DNA from: CAKMZU01 sp965248335
Lineage (GTDB): Bacteria > Pseudomonadota > Gammaproteobacteria > Pseudomonadales > DT-91
NCBI GenBank assembly: GCA_965248335.1
Contig: CBDFIY010000003.1
Span: forward strand, 1,860,001 to 1,924,000
Length of the DNA: 64,000 nucleotides
Reading direction: 5' to 3'
Position numbers and translations under genes: made by a program. Under the pieces are notes generated by a model that was not told where the DNA came from, did no database searches, and saw nothing but the letters and a program-made list of their open reading frames with translations. This document shows positions 26,477 through 35,246 of the stretch, one piece after another. Each line of letters starts with the position of its first letter. Position 1 is the first letter of the stretch.

Positions 26477-27640
26477 ATGGCAAATTTAGCAGCAGTGACT
26501 GGCGTGGGCATGTCCTCACGCTTTAGAACGCGTATCAAAGAGTCGATTGCAGGCTTAGTTCGCGAAGCCGCCAAAAATGCACTTGCCGATGCAGGTTGTT
26601 CTTGGGATGACATTGACGCAGTGATTATTGGTAAGGCACCGGACTTGTTTGAAGGGCACTTAATGCCTGAGCTGTACCTTGCAGATGCCTTAGGGGCTGT
26701 CGGTAAACCGATGCTACGTGTCCATACAGCAGGATCTGTCGGCGGATCTACGGCGATTGTTGCCGCGTCTCATGTTCAGTCAGGTCAATTTGATCGCATT
26801 TTGACGGTTGCTTATGAAAAGCAATCTGAATCCAATGCTATGTGGGCGTTATCATCGAAGCAGCCATTTTCGCCGCATTTTAATGCCGGTGCCGGCGGTT
26901 TCTTTGCTCCGTTGATTCGTGAATATATGCGCCGAAGTGGCGCGCCTGAAGATGTAGGTTGTCAGGTGGCAGTGAAAGACCGATTACATGGCATGAAAAA
27001 TCCGCATGCACATTTGCAGGATCAGCCTAACCTTGAAGAGTACCTTGCTTCCCCTATGCTTTGGGACCCTATCCGTTTTTCTGAAGTGTGCCCCTCATCT
27101 GATGGTGCTGTCGCAATGGTCATATCTAACGAGGAATTAGCTGGGAAATCGCCGAACCCTCCAGCATGGATTGCAGGTTGTGCGATGCGGAGTGAGCCAA
27201 CCATGTACGCATGGCGTGAAGAAGTAAGCCCTGAAGCAGGCAAGCTTTGTGCGGCAGATGTGTACAAACAGGCTGGAATCACTAACCCCCTTAAAGATAT
27301 CGATTGTGCTGAAATCTACGTGCCTTTTTCTTGGTATGAGCCCATGTGGTTAGAAAACTTAGGTTTTGCTGATGAAGGTGAAGGGTGGAAGTTAACGCTT
27401 GATGGGACGACCAGCCTTGACCAAAAAGGTAGCTGTCCTTGGAATATGTCAGGTGGTGTACTTTGTTCTAACCCTATTGGTGCATCTGGCATGATTCGGT
27501 TTGCCGAAACGGCTCTACAGGTACGGGGCATGGCGGGTGAGCGTCAAGTGGAAGGTGCAAAAACTGCCCTCGGACACGCTTACGGCGGCGGCGCGCAGTT
27601 CTTTGCGATGTGGGTTGTAAAGGCAGAAAAGCCGGTATAA
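26477..27640 (+). CDS. Thiolase-fold protein of the lipid-transfer/Ltp2 type, second copy
   Basis: A 387-residue thiolase-fold protein beginning three bases after the previous gene. The nucleophile position reads HTAGSVGGSTAIVAA, with no Cys. Downstream motifs include CPSSDGAVAMVIS, MSGGVLCSNPIGASG and a C-terminal GHAYGGGAQFFAMWV. It is therefore a different subclass from its neighbour but shares the loss of the thiolase Cys. Two DUF35 and two thiolase-fold genes suggest a heteromeric complex, or two such complexes acting in one pathway. Confidence 0.85.
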   Translation: MANLAAVTGVGMSSRFRTRIKESIAGLVREAAKNALADAGCSWDDIDAVIIGKAPDLFEGHLMPELYLADALGAVGKPMLRVHTAGSVGGSTAIVAASHVQSGQFDRILTVAYEKQSESNAMWALSSKQPFSPHFNAGAGGFFAPLIREYMRRSGAPEDVGCQVAVKDRLHGMKNPHAHLQDQPNLEEYLASPMLWDPIRFSEVCPSSDGAVAMVISNEELAGKSPNPPAWIAGCAMRSEPTMYAWREEVSPEAGKLCAADVYKQAGITNPLKDIDCAEIYVPFSWYEPMWLENLGFADEGEGWKLTLDGTTSLDQKGSCPWNMSGGVLCSNPIGASGMIRFAETALQVRGMAGERQVEGAKTALGHAYGGGAQFFAMWVVKAEKPV

Positions 27641-27788
27641 TTCGCCCAAAAATGACCTTAAAGTGTCGAGAAAAGGGATAGACGGGTTGCACTGGCTATC
27701 CCTTTTTAGCACAATGGCTCCCTCAGAAAGATCTGAGACCATTAAACGTCCTCACATTCAATGGATAATTTTAAATAAGAGACGAAGA

Positions 27789-29429
27789 ATGACGAACAAA
27801 AGCTTTAATATTGCCGATATGTTTGAAATGGTTGCCGATAAGGTGCCAGAGCGGGAAGCACTTATCTGTGGCAGCTACAGAACCACCTATGCAGAATTCG
27901 ATGAGCGATCAAATCAGGTGGCACATTTTTTATCTGGAAAAGGTATCAAAGCTGGCGATCATGTCGGTCTGTTTATGTATAACAGCGGTGAATACCTTGA
28001 GGCCATGATGGCCTGCTTTAAAATTCGTGCTGTGCCGATTAACGTTAATTACCGTTATCTTGGTGATGAACTCTCTTACATTTTTACCAATGCGGATATC
28101 ACCGCTTGTTTTCATGGTCGTGAATTTATCTCTGCTCTTGGCGATATTAAAGCTAAAATTCCTGATGTAACAACCTTTATTTCTCTAGAAGATGGTAGCG
28201 GTGAAGATCTTTCAATCCTTGGCTCTGTTGATTACGCTCAGGCTATTGAAGGCCAATCAAAAGCACGTGGTTTCGGTGAGCGAAGTGATGACGACCTCTT
28301 TATCCTTTATACCGGAGGTACTACAGGCTATCCAAAAGGCGTTATGTGGCCACATAAAAATGTTTTCTTTGCTGCCATGTCAGGTGGTGGTGCGTTTAGC
28401 GGTAACCCTTGCGTAAAACCTGAAGATATCGTTGATCGTATGGCACAGCATCCTATGGGTGGAATTGCCTTAGCGCCACTTATGCACGGTGCATCTTGGT
28501 GGTATAGCTGCATTATGTTGTTAGCAGGTAACAAGTTAGTGCTTAACCCAAGCAAGAGTCTTGATGGTGAGCAAGTTTGGGGCATCGTCGAAGCTGAAAA
28601 GCTTAATCTGATTCAAATCGTGGGAGATGCTATGGCGATTCCATTACTTGAATCATTAAAAGAAAATGAAGGCCGTTGGGATCTATCATCCGTTTTCAAT
28701 GTTGGTTCAGGCGGCGCAGTATTCTCCGAAGCCAAGCAGCAAGAGTTTAAAGAAGCTTTCCCTAACTGCTTTATTACGAATGCTTTCGGTTCTTCTGAAT
28801 CAGGACAAATGGGCTCGGATTCGGGCAACAAAAAAGATGAGGAAGATGGCGGTTTAGGTAACATACTGCGTTCAGAATTTATGGATGTCATAGTTACAGA
28901 AGAAGACGGTACGTATCGTCATGCGAAGCCCGGTGAGGTAGGTGATTTCTCTCGTTCAGGTTACATTCCTCGCGGTTACTATAATGACCCGGAAAAAACA
29001 GCGAAAACCTTCGTGCCTGTTGATGGTAAAACGTGGTTATTAACGGGTGATCAAGCCAAGCTTGAAGATGATGGCGAATCAATTACCGTGTATGGTCGGG
29101 GTTCTAACTGTATTAACTCTGGTGGTGAAAAAATCTTCCCTGAAGAAGTCGAGCAAGCATTAAAAGCGCACCCTGAAATATACGATTGCTTGGTCGTTGC
29201 CACACCTCATGAGCGTTGGGGTAGCCAGGTAACCGCAGTAGTCTCGACGAAGAAAGGGGCTAAGCCTTCGCTTGAGTCACTTCAAAGTGAGGCGCGTAAG
29301 CATATCGCTGGATATAAAATTCCACGTGAATTACATATTGCTGATGCTATTGGCCGTTTACCTAACGGTAAGCCAGATTATAAATGGGCAAAAGATTACG
29401 CTTTATCCAAAGAAGGCATTTCTAGTTAA
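27789..29429 (+). CDS. Acyl-CoA synthetase (AMP-forming), FadD3-like
   Basis: A 546-residue ANL-superfamily ligase that would activate a carboxylic acid as CoA thioester via an acyl-adenylate. The P-loop is YTGGTTGYPKG near residue 173. Further motifs are NAFGSSESG, the hinge region LLTGDQAKLEDDG...YGRGSNCINSGGEKIFPEEVE, and the C-terminal Lys in RLPNGKPDYKWAK. ATG 27789 follows GACGAAGA; the frame is open back to 27663 without a better start. It follows the thiolase genes after 148 bases, so it could have its own promoter. Confidence 0.92.
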   Translation: MTNKSFNIADMFEMVADKVPEREALICGSYRTTYAEFDERSNQVAHFLSGKGIKAGDHVGLFMYNSGEYLEAMMACFKIRAVPINVNYRYLGDELSYIFTNADITACFHGREFISALGDIKAKIPDVTTFISLEDGSGEDLSILGSVDYAQAIEGQSKARGFGERSDDDLFILYTGGTTGYPKGVMWPHKNVFFAAMSGGGAFSGNPCVKPEDIVDRMAQHPMGGIALAPLMHGASWWYSCIMLLAGNKLVLNPSKSLDGEQVWGIVEAEKLNLIQIVGDAMAIPLLESLKENEGRWDLSSVFNVGSGGAVFSEAKQQEFKEAFPNCFITNAFGSSESGQMGSDSGNKKDEEDGGLGNILRSEFMDVIVTEEDGTYRHAKPGEVGDFSRSGYIPRGYYNDPEKTAKTFVPVDGKTWLLTGDQAKLEDDGESITVYGRGSNCINSGGEKIFPEEVEQALKAHPEIYDCLVVATPHERWGSQVTAVVSTKKGAKPSLESLQSEARKHIAGYKIPRELHIADAIGRLPNGKPDYKWAKDYALSKEGISS

Positions 29430-29444
29430 GCAGACGCTTCTGAC

Positions 29445-29473
29445 AAAAAGGCTTCTTTTGAAGCCTTTTTCTT
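29445..29473 (+). terminator. Rho-independent terminator after the acyl-CoA synthetase gene
   Basis: AAAAAGGCTTC / GAAGCCTTTTT form an 11-bp stem around a TTTT loop. It begins 15 bases after the stop codon. It separates the crotonase gene partly from the upstream operon. Confidence 0.88.
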
Positions 29474-29504
29474 TATTCATGAAAAGATAACATTGAGGAT
29501 GATG

Positions 29505-30332
29505 ATGGAAGGCTTTGAGCAACTTGATATCAGCACAAAAAACTGCCGTGTAGAGAAGAAAGGGCATGTGTTATTAGTTACCCTAGCACGGCCTGAGGCA
29601 AAAAATGCCCTTAGCTCTCAAATGCTGTTAGGGATGTATAATGCATGGCGCCGACTTGATGAAGATAAAAACTTGCGTGTGGCTATCTTAACCGGCGAGG
29701 GCGATACCTTTTGTGCGGGCATGGATCTTAAGTCAGGCACAGGCGGCGATGAAGATGCGGCATTATTTCAAGAGAAAATGAAAGAAGTTCCCGACCTGCA
29801 TTGGCAAGCTTTGCTACGGCATAATCAACCAACGAAGCCTGTTATTATGGCAGCCGAGGGTTACGCGTTAGCGGGGGGTACTGAAATACTGCAAGGTACG
29901 GACCTTCGTGTAGCTGCTGAAGATGCTATTTTTGGTGTAACAGAGTGTAAACGTGGGTTATTTCCATTAGGTGGATCTACGGTTCGTCTTCGTAGGCAAA
30001 TTCCTTATGCGCTTGCCGCCGAAATACTTCTTTTAGGGCGTCATATCACAGCTCAAGAAGCGAAAGATTGGGGGTTGATTAATAGGATAGCGCCCAAAGG
30101 CGAGGCATTAAATGTTGCTTATGATATGGCATTAGAAATTGCTGAAGAAAATGCACCTTTGTCAGTCCAGGCTATTCTGAAGTCACTTCGCGAAAATCAA
30201 TTTGATTTATCAGAAAAAGATGCGCTGGCTGCAGAAGAGCAATTAGGTTGGGCGATATTTGCAACTAAGGATTCCAAAGAGGGGATGAAAGCTTTTAAAG
30301 AAAAGCGTAAGCCTGTTTTTACCGGCGAGTAG
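29505..30332 (+). CDS. Crotonase-family enoyl-CoA hydratase/isomerase
   Basis: A 276-residue crotonase with the CoA/oxyanion-hole segments ARPEAKNAL (near residue 30) and FCAGMDLKSG. AEGYALAGGTEI and the TECKRGLFPLGGS segment supply the catalytic region. It would hydrate or isomerise an enoyl-CoA made in the pathway encoded upstream. ATG triplets at 29499, 29502 and 29505 follow GAGG (29495-29498); the last has the best spacing. A terminator lies between it and the acyl-CoA synthetase gene. Confidence 0.9.
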   Translation: MEGFEQLDISTKNCRVEKKGHVLLVTLARPEAKNALSSQMLLGMYNAWRRLDEDKNLRVAILTGEGDTFCAGMDLKSGTGGDEDAALFQEKMKEVPDLHWQALLRHNQPTKPVIMAAEGYALAGGTEILQGTDLRVAAEDAIFGVTECKRGLFPLGGSTVRLRRQIPYALAAEILLLGRHITAQEAKDWGLINRIAPKGEALNVAYDMALEIAEENAPLSVQAILKSLRENQFDLSEKDALAAEEQLGWAIFATKDSKEGMKAFKEKRKPVFTGE

Positions 30333-30384
30333 CTATTCTAATATTGGTGGGTAAGGCAGGTTTACGCCGCCAATTTTCTGTCCT

Positions 30385-31425
30385 CTATAGCCGCTGAGAA
30401 ACACTTATTCCACCCCATCGCATGGCGCGATTTGCTCGGCCATGCTTTATTTCTGAGGATTGGTAAGTTGCTTTATAGGCGAGTTTGAAACCTCCTTGAA
30501 AGTGCTGTTCGAATCCTATCCAAAAGCCATAAACATGTGACCTGAGATCTGTGAAGTGTAATGCTTGCTTCCGTGATTTAAACTGCCCTTGCAAGAATAC
30601 ATTATAGAGTCGAAGTTTGTTAAAAATACCTAATGATAAATATGTTTCATTGGAGGAGTCGGTGGTGCCAAAATGCTTTTCGCCATAATTTTTTTCGGCT
30701 GATTGTTGATGCCACCAAGGTGATGATAGTTTACCTAGGCGTGCGTAGAGGGAGTGATTTACCTCAGTAATAAAACCTATTGAACTCTCAAAGGATTGCG
30801 ATAATGAAAATCGACCTTTATTCGATAATAATCTCTGCTGCCATTCAATGGCAAATTTAATAGTGGGTTCCCCTCCCTTGGATAGCTGCTTTTGCCATCC
30901 GTTTAGTGTGTTGAATCCGACCTGTTGATGGTAAGCATTTTGGAGATGCTTAAGTATATTTAAGCCAAGGAACCCTGCGCTTAGTGTATATTTAACGCCC
31001 TGGTTTTGTTTTGGTCTGAGAAAGTAATTGGCAAACGAAAAGTATAAAATACTGGCGTAAGGCCTTTCTTGAATGTATGTATTGGGAACACTTTTTATTT
31101 TTGCTGTAAACCCAAATAATCCAGTGCTTAGGCTACTCGCGGCGATGGAGGCAGTTTCGCTGAATAGAGATTGGTGTAACGCTTCGTTTATTTTTGCGAT
31201 ATACCCTCGAGGCTTTCCCCCTTTTTTATTATGTAAAACTGAATAATTTACATCGATAGCAAAGGTATAGTCTTTATCTTGGTTTTCAATATGTAAGCTA
31301 TCGTTTTCTATATTTAGCGTGAGCAGAGAGGGATTGTCGACATTAAATAGATTGCTCTGCGCCGTTTGAGCATAAAGGGGTAAGAAAAAATACAACAAAA
31401 ACTGAACGCTTTTGTAGGCTTGCAT
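30385..31425 (-). CDS. Outer-membrane lipid A deacylase, LpxR-like (DUF2219)
   Basis: A 346-residue outer-membrane beta-barrel with a signal peptide (VQFLLYFFLPLYAQTAQ). The family features IENDS (active-site Asn-Asp), QERPYASILYFSF and the conserved His in NAYHQQVG..GW are all present. It ends in an aromatic/hydrophobic C-terminal strand (GGISVSQRL). LpxR removes 3'-acyloxyacyl chains from lipid A in the outer membrane. The 5' flank carries three 9-bp tandem repeats 6-32 bases before the start codon and a further duplicated 19-mer upstream. Confidence 0.82.
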   Translation of the reverse strand: MQAYKSVQFLLYFFLPLYAQTAQSNLFNVDNPSLLTLNIENDSLHIENQDKDYTFAIDVNYSVLHNKKGGKPRGYIAKINEALHQSLFSETASIAASSLSTGLFGFTAKIKSVPNTYIQERPYASILYFSFANYFLRPKQNQGVKYTLSAGFLGLNILKHLQNAYHQQVGFNTLNGWQKQLSKGGEPTIKFAIEWQQRLLSNKGRFSLSQSFESSIGFITEVNHSLYARLGKLSSPWWHQQSAEKNYGEKHFGTTDSSNETYLSLGIFNKLRLYNVFLQGQFKSRKQALHFTDLRSHVYGFWIGFEQHFQGGFKLAYKATYQSSEIKHGRANRAMRWGGISVSQRL

Positions 31426-31430
31426 GAGTT

Positions 31431-31457
31431 ATTCTTTTTATTCTTTTTATTCTTTTT
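31431..31457 (-). repeat. Three tandem 9-bp repeats in the lpxR-like leader
   Basis: Three perfect copies of ATTCTTTTT (AAAAAGAAT on the coding strand) plus a partial fourth lie directly upstream of the start codon, covering the ribosome-binding position. Copy-number change would alter spacing or strength of translation initiation. Confidence 0.85.
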
Positions 31458-31507
31458 ATTAAGCGTAGAGCAGCCTCTTAAAAGGGTAAATATCCTTGGG
31501 GCATTAT

Positions 31508-31545
31508 GAATGAAATGTAAAAATAGGAATGAAATGTAAAAATAG
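31508..31545. repeat. Tandem duplication of a 19-bp unit upstream of the lpxR-like gene
   Basis: GAATGAAATGTAAAAATAG occurs twice in direct succession with no mismatch. It lies in the probable promoter region of the minus-strand lpxR-like gene and downstream of cspD. Confidence 0.85.
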
Positions 31546-31656
31546 AAAGGGGCTTATCTACGTATGGATTTTTTATAGAGCTATAATCTAAGTAGCCAAG
31601 CTTGATCTATGCAGAGCTTGGCGGGGGGGGAGATGCTGGGGGTGAGAGTGACCTTT

Positions 31657-31926
31657 TTATTCTTCTTCAAGCTCGGAAGGTATGGCTTCTGAGTTTCCAT
31701 CTTCTGGGTTGCCGTTTTCTGCATCCATAATTTTGATGGCTGTGGCATGTAACCCTTTATTACCAGAGATAGCATCAAACAAAACGGGTTGTCCTGTCGC
31801 AAGCGTACGGTAACCATTCATATTAATGGAGGAGTAGTGAACAAAAACATCCTGACTGCTATTTTCGGGTAAAATAAAGCCATATCCTTTGGCATTGTTA
31901 AACCACTTTACGACGCCTCTTTCCAT
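31657..31926 (-). CDS. cspD: Cold-shock-domain protein CspD
   Basis: An 89-residue protein: a cold-shock domain (GVVKWFNNAKGYGFI, DVFVHYSSI) plus an acidic C-terminal tail of about 20 residues. CspD inhibits replication in E. coli by binding single-stranded DNA. Its position divergent from clpS-clpA is the standard one in gammaproteobacteria. A G8 run and an imperfect stem-loop (31595-31622) lie downstream of its stop. Confidence 0.92.
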   Translation of the reverse strand: MERGVVKWFNNAKGYGFILPENSSQDVFVHYSSINMNGYRTLATGQPVLFDAISGNKGLHATAIKIMDAENGNPEDGNSEAIPSELEEE

Positions 31927-32150
31927 TTTATAATCCCTTACAAATATATGGAGCGGTAAAATAAATCTACATTAATCAATAAAATAGGTATGATAGATCA
32001 ATCAAGTTATTAGCTAATTGAATCATGCATCTCTAAGTGAAGTTTTGGAGAGGATTGCAATTCCGTCAAGTTTATATTGATTAAAAAACGATGGGTAAAT
32101 GGAAAAGGTTCTGTTTGAGGCGCAGCTCAATTATGAATTATAGAAATGTT

Positions 32151-32510
32151 ATGTATAAAGCTTCGAAAATTCGTCTAACCTTAATAAAGAATACCATTGA
32201 AAGTGAAGAAGGGGATGTTGGACTTGTCGTTCAGCCAACAAAGCCTAAACTTGCAAAGCCGCGACTGTATCAGGTGGTAATGCTAAACGATGACTATACT
32301 CCAATGGAGTTTGTTGTAGAGGTGTTGCGGTTATTCTTTTTCGTCAATCATGAAAAAGCAACACAGATAATGCTAGATGTACACAATAAAGGAAAAGCAG
32401 TCTGCGGCGTTTATCCTCACGATATTGCAGAGACAAAAATGTTACAAGTGAATGATTTTTCGAAAGAAAACGATCACCCACTGAAGTGTAATGTTGAAGC
32501 TGTAGACTGA
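32151..32510 (+). CDS. clpS: ClpAP adaptor ClpS
   Basis: The N-end rule adaptor that delivers substrates to ClpA. The core shows VVMLNDDYTPMEFVVEVL and the substrate-pocket/ClpA-contact region (HNKGKAVCGVYPHDIAETK). The chosen ATG 32151 gives MYKASKIRLT, which resembles the pseudomonad ClpS N-terminus (MHAFSKIRLT) and gives 119 residues. In-frame ATGs at 32091 and 32133 would add a basic extension not seen in the family. clpA follows after 20 bases. Confidence 0.93.
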   Translation: MYKASKIRLTLIKNTIESEEGDVGLVVQPTKPKLAKPRLYQVVMLNDDYTPMEFVVEVLRLFFFVNHEKATQIMLDVHNKGKAVCGVYPHDIAETKMLQVNDFSKENDHPLKCNVEAVD

Positions 32511-32530
32511 TTTGGTACGAGGCAGGTAAT

Positions 32531-34816
32531 ATGCTAAGCAAGAAATTAGAGTTAACACTCAATGAAGCATTCCAGAATGCACGCGTGAAACGGCACGAGT
32601 ACATGACCGTTGAACACTTATTGTTAGCCTTACTGGATAATCAAGCTGCAGTTGATGTGTTGGTTGGCTGTGGGTCGAACCTTGACAGCCTTCGTGTAGA
32701 CCTTTCATCTTTTTTAGATGGCACAACACCTATTTTGCCAGAAGATCAGGAAGATCGAGAAACACTGCCAACTTTAGGTTTTCAGCGTGTTCTTCAGCGT
32801 GCTGTATTCCATGTTCAGTCTTCCGGTAAGGATCAGGTAACAGGTGCCAATGTACTGGTAGCAATATTCAGTGAGCAAGAAAGCCAAGCGGTGTTTTTAT
32901 TAAAGCAACAGAATATTTACCGGTTGGATGTCGTAAACTATATATCACATGGTATTTCAAAAATCCCTAATGGCAATAAACCAGATGATGGTGATGTTGA
33001 TCATGACGGGTTAAGTGAGTCAGAATCTGATGAAAATACCTCTGATGGCAAGTCTGATAGCCCGTTAGAAAACTACGCAACAAATCTTAATAAACAAGCT
33101 GCTTTAGGTAATACCGATCCTCTCATTGGCCGTTCAGCAGAAGTTGGGCGAGTTTCACAAATACTTGCACGTCGAAGAAAGAATAATCCATTGCTTGTCG
33201 GGGAATCAGGCGTCGGCAAAACAGCTATTGCTGAGGGCTTGGCTAAAAAAATTGTGGATGGTGAAGTCTCTGATAGCCTCCAAAACTGCGTCGTCTATTC
33301 TTTGGATTTAGGGTCTTTACTCGCGGGAACTAAATACCGTGGTGATTTTGAAAAACGGTTTAAGTCATTATTAGCAGCGCTTAACAAAACGCCTGATTCA
33401 ATTTTATTTATCGATGAAATTCATACCATTATTGGTGCTGGTGCGGCCTCCGGTGGCGTAATGGATGCGTCGAACTTATTAAAACCCTTATTATCAAGTG
33501 GTGAGTTACGTTGTATAGGTTCAACGACCTATGATGAATATCGGGGAATCTTCGACAAAGACAAGGCATTATCGCGAAGGTTTCAGAAAATTGATGTTGC
33601 TGAGCCGAGTGTTGATGATACTTATAAAATTTTAAAAGGCTTGAAAACACGTTTTGAAGACCACCATAACGTTAAGTATACAGATAAAGCATTAAAGATA
33701 GCCTCTCAGTTGGCTGCTAAACATATCAACGATCGATTCCTGCCTGATAAGGCTATTGATGTTATCGATGAAGCGGGTGCGCATCAGCAATTGTTGCCAG
33801 CGAATAAGCGTAAGAAAACGATCAACGTGCCTGAAGTAGAAGCTATTGTTGCAAAGATTGCACGCATTCCAGAAAAAAGCGTATCGACGGATGATAAAGC
33901 TTCCTTGATGGGCTTATCTGATAATCTGAAGCGAGTTGTTTTTGGTCAGGATGATGCAATTGACAGGTTGGCGACAGCGATTAAGTTGTCACGTGCAGGT
34001 TTGACGTCGCCAGAAAAGCCAATCGGCTCGTTTCTATTTGCGGGGCCTACCGGTGTTGGGAAAACAGAAATATGTAAGCAGCTCGCGAAGATAATGGGCA
34101 TCGAATTTATTCGTTTTGATATGTCCGAATATATGGAATCGCATACCGTCTCCCGTTTGATTGGCTCACCTCCGGGTTATGTGGGGTTTGATCAGGGGGG
34201 ATTGCTAACAGAGGCGGTTACTAAGCACCCACATAGTGTTGTACTTCTGGATGAAATCGAAAAGGCCAACCCTGAGGTCTTCAATCTATTATTGCAGGTC
34301 ATGGACCATGGCACATTGACGGATAATAATGGACGAAAAGCCGATTTTAGAAATGTTATTTTTATCATGACCACTAACGCGGGCGCCGAAGCACATGACA
34401 AACGCTCAATAGGGTTCTCGGTGCAAGATAACTCAACGGATGGCATGGAGGTTCTTAAGCGTGTCTTTACGCCTGAATTTAGAAACCGTCTAGATGCCAT
34501 CGTGCAGTTTAAATCACTTCCTGTCGATGTCATTCATACGGTGGTCGATAAGTTTTTAATTGAGCTGCAGTCGCAGTTGGATGAAAAAAAGATCACGCTA
34601 AGCGTGTCTGATGCGGCTCGAAATTTTCTGGTGGCACATGGTTACGATAAGGCAATGGGTGCACGCCCAATGGCCCGGATTATTCAGGAGCATATAAAAA
34701 GACCACTGGCTGAAATGGTGCTTTTTGGTGAAATTGCTGATCGAGGTGGGCAAGTTAGAATAGATCTTGAAGGCGATAAGATCGTCGTCAAGCAAGAAGA
34801 TGAAGCCTTAGCTTAA
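32531..34816 (+). CDS. clpA: ATP-dependent Clp protease ATP-binding subunit ClpA
   Basis: A 761-residue AAA+ unfoldase of the ClpAP protease. It has the N-terminal Clp repeat domain (residues 1-145), an acidic linker (GDVDHDGLSESESDENTSDG), AAA1 with GESGVGKTA near residue 225, and AAA2 with GPTGVGKTE near residue 505. The C-terminus is rich in charged residues. With aat, ate and clpS nearby, the locus collects the whole bacterial N-degron route. Confidence 0.97.
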   Translation: MLSKKLELTLNEAFQNARVKRHEYMTVEHLLLALLDNQAAVDVLVGCGSNLDSLRVDLSSFLDGTTPILPEDQEDRETLPTLGFQRVLQRAVFHVQSSGKDQVTGANVLVAIFSEQESQAVFLLKQQNIYRLDVVNYISHGISKIPNGNKPDDGDVDHDGLSESESDENTSDGKSDSPLENYATNLNKQAALGNTDPLIGRSAEVGRVSQILARRRKNNPLLVGESGVGKTAIAEGLAKKIVDGEVSDSLQNCVVYSLDLGSLLAGTKYRGDFEKRFKSLLAALNKTPDSILFIDEIHTIIGAGAASGGVMDASNLLKPLLSSGELRCIGSTTYDEYRGIFDKDKALSRRFQKIDVAEPSVDDTYKILKGLKTRFEDHHNVKYTDKALKIASQLAAKHINDRFLPDKAIDVIDEAGAHQQLLPANKRKKTINVPEVEAIVAKIARIPEKSVSTDDKASLMGLSDNLKRVVFGQDDAIDRLATAIKLSRAGLTSPEKPIGSFLFAGPTGVGKTEICKQLAKIMGIEFIRFDMSEYMESHTVSRLIGSPPGYVGFDQGGLLTEAVTKHPHSVVLLDEIEKANPEVFNLLLQVMDHGTLTDNNGRKADFRNVIFIMTTNAGAEAHDKRSIGFSVQDNSTDGMEVLKRVFTPEFRNRLDAIVQFKSLPVDVIHTVVDKFLIELQSQLDEKKITLSVSDAARNFLVAHGYDKAMGARPMARIIQEHIKRPLAEMVLFGEIADRGGQVRIDLEGDKIVVKQEDEALA

Positions 34817-34860
34817 CACTAAGGCTTGTACTTAGTAGGCATAAACTAATCTACCTACCC

Positions 34861-34893
34861 TTGCTCTCTATCTTGCTCTCTATCTTGCTCTAT
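34861..34893. repeat. 12-bp tandem repeat spanning the infA stop codon
   Basis: TTGCTCTCTATC occurs twice, followed by nine bases of a third unit. On the infA strand each unit reads AGAGCAAGATAG, so the end of the gene (Arg-Ala-Arg-stop) is duplicated downstream. Confidence 0.8.
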
Positions 34894-35098
34894 AGGTAAT
34901 TCTGCCCTTCGTCAGATCGTAGGGCGTGAGTTCAACCCTTACTTTATCTCCTGTCAGTATTCGAATGTAATTTTTACGCATCTTTCCAGAGATATGCGCC
35001 GTGATGACGTGGTCATTCTCAAGCTTAACTCTAAATGTTGTATTAGGAAGTGTGTCGATCACTTCACCTTCCATTTCAAACTGGTCTTCTTTGGCCAT
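34880..35098 (-). CDS. infA: Translation initiation factor IF-1
   Basis: A 72-residue S1/OB-fold protein with the universally conserved KEDxFEMEGEV, NTTFRVKLENDH, GKMRKNYIRIL and VELTPYDLTKGRI. It binds the ribosomal A site during initiation. It sits between convergent clpA and the ate-aat genes, as in pseudomonads. The last codons are part of a tandem 12-bp repeat. Confidence 0.98.
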   Translation of the reverse strand: MAKEDQFEMEGEVIDTLPNTTFRVKLENDHVITAHISGKMRKNYIRILTGDKVRVELTPYDLTKGRITYRAR

Positions 35099-35246
35099 TC
35101 AGTCAGGCGCTCCAAGTAGTGTTTTGCATGTTCTGCGCTTATATTCAACAGAATAGAAGCTTATAACATGGTTTGTCGAGCTGATTATTTTAAAGCCGCA
35201 AATTCTGCCTTAAAAGGGAGGTAATAGCAAAAAAAATAGAGGTTTT

